Positions 57,592 through 64,000 of a stretch of 64,000 nt of DNA are shown here, piece by piece (position 1 is the stretch's first letter; each line of letters begins with the position of its first letter). The stretch comes from Forficula auricularia (lineage: Eukaryota; Arthropoda; Insecta; Dermaptera; Forficulidae). The notes under the pieces were generated by a model. That model saw nothing but the letters and a program-made list of their open reading frames with translations. It had not been told where the DNA came from and did not search any database. Where the stretch lies: positions 103,296,320 through 103,360,319 of the forward strand of contig JALMQS010000099.1 of NCBI GenBank assembly GCA_024734495.1. The letters run 5' to 3'. Position numbers and translations under genes: made by a program.

Positions 57592-57770
57592 TCTAAAATT
57601 ATTGGATAAAAATACTTGGTAGGTTTCACATTAAGATATAAAAAAATAAAACGAATTTATTTTAGAGAATCTTTAATCTCGATATATATATTTCGGTGAC
57701 TAACCCATCTTCAGGAGAAACAGAAAGTAACTGAGTACCAAGTATTTTTATCCAATAATTTTAAAAATGT
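57592..57770. mobile_element. ~180-bp MITE with hammerhead-like core
   Basis: Ends AAATTATTGGATAAAAATAC and its complement GTATTTTTATCCAATAATTT; the centre on the minus strand is CTGAAGATGGG...CACCGAAAT at 57691-57713. Confidence 0.7.
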
Positions 57771-57843
57771 TTCACCAAGTACCAACACCAAATTCATTAA
57801 AAACTATTTTAATTCTAAATTTATTTATCAAAAATGTTCTTAC

Positions 57844-58701
57844 CTTATTAGAATAAAAACATCTTGTTTCTTTATTTCTTCTTTTTTCTAAATTTTGACT
57901 TTTATTTATATCATCATGTTTTTTTTCTTTGTAGCTGCAATGTTCGTAGTTGGCTCTTCAGGAGGATCAAACATTTTTTGTTTCTTGATTTGACGTAATT
58001 TTTTAGGCTCTTGTTTCTCTTCTGGCGGTGGGATTGGTGTATTTTCTTTATTAACTTTTTTAGCTTCATGATAATTTTTATACTTTGTATATTTTAATTT
58101 TAGTAAATATTTTTCCCAGCTTTTATTTTTTAAATTCGGAACTTGAGCAAGGTGTTTTTTGATAATTAAATTTTGAATATTATAATAAGGGTGACAATTT
58201 TGAAAAGTATCTATTATAATTTTTCGTACCAGCGCTAAACCACTATAGGATCCTATAGTTGCTACAGTTTGCCCTTGTACAAAAAGAGAACAGCCTGTCA
58301 AATTTTCGATTTGTTTCAAAGTGCAGTCTTTTTCGCCACTTAAACTTTGACGTCTTTTAATAAATTTCTTTTGATTTCTACATAAATTTTTTGTTTTAAT
58401 AATCTCACATTGCACATTATCATCGAGAACCCTCACCGCCTGTTCAAATGGAACACCTCGAGATATGAGTTTGACCATATCTCTGGCTTTGATAATTATA
58501 TATGGGTCCCTAGTAGTTCGAATAGTTCGAACTTCGATGGTACTTGTCGAGAGGTCCAAATCAGCTTTGATTTTAACATCATTTAATGCTTTTTTCCACT
58601 GAAGGCCAACATTCTCTAATATAAATTTTTCTGTATTTTGGGAACATTCTACTAAATGAAGTTTCAAATAATAATCTATGAGGATAAACTTCATTTATTT
58701 C
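57844..58701 (-). CDS. KRR1: KRR1 homologue exon, right copy
   Basis: On the minus strand: TATTATTTTCAG, then an 858-bp exon from 58701 to a GTAAGA donor at 57843. It encodes FPKYRKIYIRECW, the KH region DPYIIIKARDMVKLISRGV, FIKRRQSLSGEKDCTLKQIENLTGC, VQGQTVATIGSYSGL, NIQNLIIKKHLAQ, a KSWEKYLLKLKYTKYKN segment, and a Lys-rich tail. This is KRR1, a processome component for 40S ribosome assembly in the nucleolus. Two single-base homopolymer differences from the left copy (A6 near 58594; A8 near 57921) break the frame; the 262-codon middle frame 58694-57906 is otherwise intact. It is the better candidate for the native locus because it reaches a donor. Confidence 0.88.
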
Positions 58702-59375
58702 CTGAAAATAATACAAAAATTATACATTAGTAAGTAATAGAATGTTCTGGTTGAAATTTTGATGTTTATATTTCGTGATAGACAAGTTAGTTAGCTTTGA
58801 ATAATTATCAAATACATAAAAAACAGTAAAGAAACATAGGAATTACATTAATTTTAGAATCGGAAATTCAAAAAGCCAACTTATTTTAATTACATTGTAC
58901 CATGTATGACATGATTTTTATTTTTACTTGAAAATGAAATATTTATATAAAAACTTGAAAAAATAAATAAATAAAAAGCCAGTGTTAAATAAATTATTAG
59001 ATATCAATTTTTAAAAAAATGACATTTCGAATTAAATTATTTGTAATTATTGCCTATTCCTAGTCAGGTAATAATGAGGTGCTCAAAGGAAAAAACATTT
59101 TAGTGCTTTTGATAAATGTATCCACCAATTCACTATATAAGAGATAGATGAATACCTATGCCAGCAAACAAGATGATTAATATAATAATGAATTTTAGAA
59201 CTCTTCTTCCATACAGCAGTTTTATTTTTAATTATAGGAATATTTAGATAAAAAAAAATTCAATCGAATAGGAGAACCTCCTCCTTTTTTGAAGTCGGTT
59301 AATAACTTATCAACTAGTCTGGGCCACAATTTTGACTTTTCCAATCTCTAAATTTTAGATAAAAAGCAGAATTAA

Positions 59376-60077
59376 GGTAGTTGTTTCGGGACAATACTAG
59401 CAAATAGTTAATACTAGAGTATATAGAACAGGCAATGATTCATAGTTCATAAGCACAAAACTTTTTGCTGTATATGTACCAATTCTAGCCAATCCCGTGC
59501 TCGTTTGACAAATTTGGCACCATTGTAAGGGATTGAATATTTTTATATTAAAATGACAGATAAAATACATTTTAAATTTCTATAAAAATCGTTGTTATTT
59601 TTTAACAAATGTAATCAAGGCCTACGTTACACCTTATGAAAAGTTATAATTTTGTAAAAATCGAGCGCATGCATCTTTCGCTGGTTAAATAAATGCGTTG
59701 TTGCCAGCTTGTTTTTAGTGTAAATTTTTCATTATACATTTTTCATTATTTATTCCATATTATCTCAGAAACTGTGTTGTAACTATGAATCAAAATTGTC
59801 TTATAATATGTATTGGTTATTGTTTTATGTTGGTTTAGTTTTTTATAAAAATGGTAAGGTTTTCTTAATTATAATTAAATATGTATGTAAATTTTCCGAT
59901 ATCCCGTATAGTGCAATGTTAAAGAGCCTGAAAACTCGATTTTTGAAATTTAATATCTCCGGAACTGTATTCTTCATAAATTTCGTTTTGCCAGTAATCG
60001 CTGTAGAAGTATTTAAATAATTATCTGTATAAATTTCCAAAAAATCCTAAGAAAACGCATTTGGCGGAACATCTACC
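59376..60077. mobile_element. TTAA MITE copy 3 (right arm)
   Basis: GGTAGTTGTTTCGGG to GGAACATCTACC; TTAA at 59372-59375 and TTGA at 60078-60081. It provides the empty sites for the BEL/Pao and Jockey insertions of the left arm. Confidence 0.82.
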
Positions 60078-60474
60078 TTGAGAAAAAATAATAATTTTAG
60101 AAATAATCGAAATTTTTAACAACAAAAATTTAATTAACAAAAGGGGAAATATGAACTGATTTTCTATATTTAGGAAAAAATTTTAATGAAAAATCATTTT
60201 TCCTAAATATTTATATTTTTATTCAAGTTAATATTATCACCAAGCAAATCTTTGTCTAGGTATAAAAGTATTTATTTTACTTTTTTCTTTTTTTAAATTT
60301 ATTTAATTCCATTGATAGATTCTCCGGAACGAAATGTTTGTTATTTTAATACATGTTTGAAGATTGTTTTTTATAAAAGAATTGTATTTATTTATATAAT
60401 TATATAATCCAAACAATCAATACAATTTTTTCAATATATTAAATAAAATGCTTTTTTTTTTAATAATAGAGAAT

Positions 60475-61140
60475 GACTATAAAGAAAGATTATTATTTCA
60501 ATACTTCTGCATCGATTGGTGGCAAAACGAAATTTATGAACAATATAGTTACGGAGATATCAAATTCCAAAGGTAGAGTTTTTCAGACTCTTATACAATG
60601 CACTATATGGTATATCGGAAAGTTTACATACATATTTAATTATAATTAAGAAACTCTTCTTACCATTGTTATAAAAAACTAAACAAACATTAAACAATAA
60701 CTAATACAATTTTTAAGAAAATTTTAATTCATAGTTACAACACAGTTTCTGAGATAATAAAGAATAAATAATGAAAAATGTATAAAGAAAAATTTACACT
60801 AAAAACAAGCTGGCAATAACGCATATATTTAACCTAAAAAGAGGATTAACTTTAATACTTTTTTTGACGTTTTTTCGATTCAGCCATTGTCGCAACAGCT
60901 TTCAATCGCTTATTAAGAACTTTTTGTTGTATAAATCGACCTTTATAATGTATTTTATGTGTCATTTCTATGATAAAATATATACAAGCTCGGACAGTGT
61001 TGCCAGACTTGTCAAACGAGCACGGGATTGGCTAGAAGTGGTACATAAACAGCAAAAAGTTTTGGGCTTATTAATTATGAATCTTTATTGTCTATTCTAG
61101 CATTAACTTTTTACTAGTATCGTCGCGAAACAACTACATT
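60475..61140. mobile_element. TTAA MITE copy 4, degraded
   Basis: Same family in opposite orientation (ends GTCGCGAAACAACTAC near 61133); the other end is lost. It interrupts sequence that is continuous in the left arm near 41810. Confidence 0.65.
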
Positions 61141-61406
61141 GCGCGAACGTAAAAAAGTATATTATTGATCAGAATTTAATTTATTTAGGTTATTTAAACT
61201 ATAAAACAAGCATAAAACACTAGAGTGTGTTTATTTTAAAAATTTTAAGTAATAAAAATTTTTTTAAATATCATGATTTTTGCAATTTTTCATAAGTTTA
61301 AAGTTCGATGCGCGGGGGAAAGATGTTAACCGATTTTAATCTTTTTTTCTTCTGATTACATTTCAGTTTTTTCAACCTACCCTACTCTAGAGTCTTGACT
61401 CTAAAG

Positions 61407-62888
61407 CAGTGGTTCCCAACCTGGGGGTGATTTGGGTTATCAGGGGGCGATAAATAAGTGGGGGCGATGAGTATTCTAAGGGGCGGAAATTAAAATAGTA
61501 CTGTACAGTAGAAGTTGCCGGGTAAAATAAAACAATAACAAAGTTTTCAATCTTTCATTTATTTTTTCAAACTTTAACTTAGCCCAGTAAATAGAGGGGT
61601 TTCAGCTTACATTAATTGCGGGAAAAGATTTTTTTTTAGGTATGCGAAATCTAAGTTTCCGGCCTCGAAAATGTGTGAGAGAGCTTTTGGGGGCTTAAAA
61701 ACTTCGAAATTTTCGACTTTTTCCAGTTTCCCGCTTATAACTCGAAAACAGTTCATATTTTTGCAAATAACCGCCCTATAGTAAATTAAAGAGGTCAAAA
61801 TTTCGCGTCGAATAAATAAAAATTAATCCTGAAAAGCGTAATGGAAAATGCTGGATATCTATAAATCTAAGAAAATTCTAAAAAGTGCTCCAAGTAAACT
61901 TTCAAAGTCATCAAAATTTCCTGGAGAATGAGACAGAAATCAAATTTCTAGGATGAGTGGTTTTCATTTTATGAAGAAAAAACTGCGATTTTTTGCAAAA
62001 AATTGCAGTTTTTCAAAACATCAACCTCATTGCAGCATGGGATACCATTATCCAATTAAGATGAAACTTTGTTTCAATTGTAGAAAAGTTAATCTAATTT
62101 AAAGTATAGTGGTCTTTGTTGAAAACGTGCTCCTTCATGGTCAAAATGGGAAAAAAATCGAAAAAAGTTTGAGTTTTTGGATAGGTATTCAAAAGTGATC
62201 CGGAGAGCAGTTTTTTGAATCCCTATAAACAATCGAACAACTAGACCAATTTTGCATATTTTTTTTACTCGGCGCCAAATTGTATCCTCTTTAATTTATG
62301 ATAGAATGATTAATTACAAAATATGGACCGTTTCGAGCTATAAGCAAGAAACTGGATAAAGTCCGAAAATTCTCGTGGTTTTTCGGCCACCAAAAGTTGT
62401 TCCCTACACTTTCGAAGTCCCAAACTTAGATTTCGCATAACCACACCATACCAAACGATCCTAGAAAAAATATTTTCCCGCAATTAATGTAAGCTGAACC
62501 ACTCTTTGGTTCCTCTATTTACTGGGCTAATTGTCAACTTTCTTAATTTTTTCCAGATTCCAATTTAAAAATGAAAACATGTACTCTTGTTTTTTAAATG
62601 TCCGTCAATGATCTTAGTTAATTATTTCACTTCTTTGTTCTTAAAAAAATCTGTAAGAAAAGTAGATTTTAATTTTTTTTTCTATTTTATTTAAGAGTGA
62701 CCGGATAAAACTGCTTTGGTTGTTTTTATATACGGTAATAAAATTGTTTAAAATAATAAAACTGATTTATTATTTACACTTTACTTCAAATTAAAATTAG
62801 ACATACTCTGAAAATGAAAAGGGGGCGATAGGTGTTAGTCAACATCCAGAAAGGGGCGATGGGTCAGGCAAAAGGTTGGGAACCACTG
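61407..62888. mobile_element. hAT non-autonomous element, right-arm copy
   Basis: CAGTGGTTCCCAACC to GGTTGGGAACCACTG with a perfect 8-bp TSD CTCTAAAG (61399-61406, 62889-62896). Includes the nested long-TIR MITE. Confidence 0.92.
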
Positions 62889-63448
62889 CTCTAAAGGGTC
62901 TAAGACTGCCACTGCTTATCCCCTATTTCGGGTGGTTGATTTTTCCATTAAAGGTTTTCTAGAGCTCTAAAAACCCGAAATATGTATAGAGTACTAAATA
63001 AAACTCCAAAAATATTATTAATTTTTTTTTTTAATTTTAAAATTTTTATTTTTACTTGTGAAACACCACTATAACAATCTATCCTATTTCTGAAGTCAAC
63101 TTTTACTCTGTCTCCGAGTCAAGGGCAGGATCAAAATACATATTAAATAAATTAATGTTTAATGTACTAAAATTATTATTTCTTATAATATAATTTTACT
63201 TTGGTATTAAGGTCTAGGCTGGCAGGTGTCTTAAATGGTATTCTAATGCCCTGATTAAAAATTAGAGGAAAAAGTAAAAAAATTCAATTCTCCCTACGCT
63301 TCCCCTAAAAACAATACAAAATTTATTTTTTGATCTAATCTATCTAATTAATTAAATTATCTGTTTGATATAATTAACTTGTCATGATGCTTTGTTATCT
63401 GATCTCATCTGATCTATTTTCTATTCTTTATTTGATAAATCTACCTAC

Positions 63449-63649
63449 CTCTTCATCATCATCATTTCTATCATTGGCTTGGTCATTAACTTCATCATCA
63501 TCATCTCCAACATAACCATCACGAAATGGTTTATTTTGTAATTTATAATCATCTCCATCATCATTTCCATCATTACTACCATCATCACTTTGATTTTCAG
63601 TTTCTTCTTCATCTTCTTCTTCTGAAGAATCAGTGTCTTCATCGCCACC
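63449..63649 (-). CDS. Acidic-protein exon, right copy, intact
   Basis: Minus strand: TATTTTTAG then 201 bp (67 codons) to a GTAGGTAG donor at 63448. Starts GGDEDTDSSEEEDEEETEN, Ser/Asp/Asn repeats, then KLQNKPFRDGYVGDDDDEV and ends in DDDEE. Phase 0 on both sides, as for the upstream exon seen only in the left region (37939). The protein family is not recognised. Confidence 0.7.
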
Positions 63650-63739
63650 CTAAAAATATATAAATAAATGAGTAAAATGACGACTTTGTCATAAATCTGC
63701 CCCTCCTCATTTATTAAAAATAGATATATATTTTTCTGT

Positions 63740-64000
63740 TTTTTTTTTTATAATGATATTGATAAAAGAAGAAGTTGCACCAAGAAGGTACAACCTCTTT
63801 ACTCCGTGGTGGACCCTTGTAACGTGAAGATGAGGGGAGATTTAGGGATTGGGTAGCAGTCGAAGGTATCTGTGGATGCTGGTCTTGAAAGATTGAAGGT
63901 TATAAGTTGCTGGAAAAGACGATCTGGGGGAAGAGAGTTCCAGTCTCTAGATGTCATAGGGATAAATGAATTGGCGAATGCGTTTGTTCGATTAGTATCT
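63740..64000 (-). pseudogene. Jockey-like LINE 3' end, right copy
   Basis: Reverse complement of 38972-39230; T run at 63737-63750 is the tail; FIPMTSRDWNSL is recognisable on the minus strand. Runs off the window. Confidence 0.85.

Larger units (their letters stand above)
57891..64000 (-). repeat. Right arm of the large inverted duplication
   Basis: Reverse complement of 38972-50778 minus the BEL/Pao and Jockey insertions. Private insertions: a 55-bp piece at 59248-59302 and a degraded TTAA MITE at about 60475-61180. Continues past the window end. Confidence 0.93.

Noticed and set aside
63445..63648. Met-rich minus-strand ORF of 67 codons
   Set aside because: Out-of-frame reading of the acidic exon; the Asp/Glu-rich frame with consensus splice sites is the credible one.

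Overview
This is a window of an AT-rich animal nuclear genome, probably an arthropod or another invertebrate. The evidence is spliced single-copy animal genes (fukutin, TBC1D19, KRR1) with GT-AG introns several kb long, set in dense transposon debris. That debris includes Ty3/Gypsy and BEL/Pao LTR elements, Jockey-like LINEs, an R2-clade LINE, mariner, hAT and many MITEs. The species cannot be named from sequence alone. There are no bacterial operons, rRNA genes or CRISPR arrays.

Layout. 1-3.2 kb holds a perfect-centre palindrome and a family of direct and inverted repeats. The last exon of a fukutin homologue (FKTN, + strand) is at 3205-3685. 3.7-10.7 kb is transposon debris: two or more hAT-type MITEs, a TTAA-flanked MITE, a dead mariner, and a third copy of the palindrome arm. 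TBC1D19 (+ strand) has six visible exons from 11346 to 26222. Its introns carry a LINE tail, a nested long-TIR element, LINE fragments, a 4.8 kb Gypsy element lacking its RT core and split by a LINE, and a hAT-like MITE. The last part of the TBC domain is not found in the window, and two exons contain single-base frame breaks.

26.4-35.3 kb is a nest of repeats. A dispersed, C-rich, minisatellite-bearing repeat is hit by an R2-clade fragment, by a near full-length Jockey-like LINE (endonuclease plus RT) and by a probable solo LTR. Exons of an unrecognised acidic protein lie at 37.9-39.5 kb.

The main structural feature is a large inverted duplication. Left arm 38972-50778 and right arm 57891-64000 (running off the window end) carry the same acidic-protein exon, the same hAT with a MITE nested in it, the same TTAA MITE and the same KRR1 exon, in opposite orientation. 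The left arm additionally carries a BEL/Pao element (42499-47798, 5-bp TSD) and a Jockey LINE. The right arm has its own insertions. The right KRR1 exon continues to a splice donor; the left copy is cut off and joined to BEL/Pao pol-derived sequence. The 7.1 kb spacer holds those pol-like tandem duplications, a broken gene combining a C2H2 finger with a Ulp1/C48 protease, several MITEs and a SINE-like sequence.

One-base frame breaks occur in otherwise conserved exons (TBC1D19, both KRR1 copies, the left acidic exon). They may be real decay or long-read homopolymer errors; the sequence alone cannot decide.
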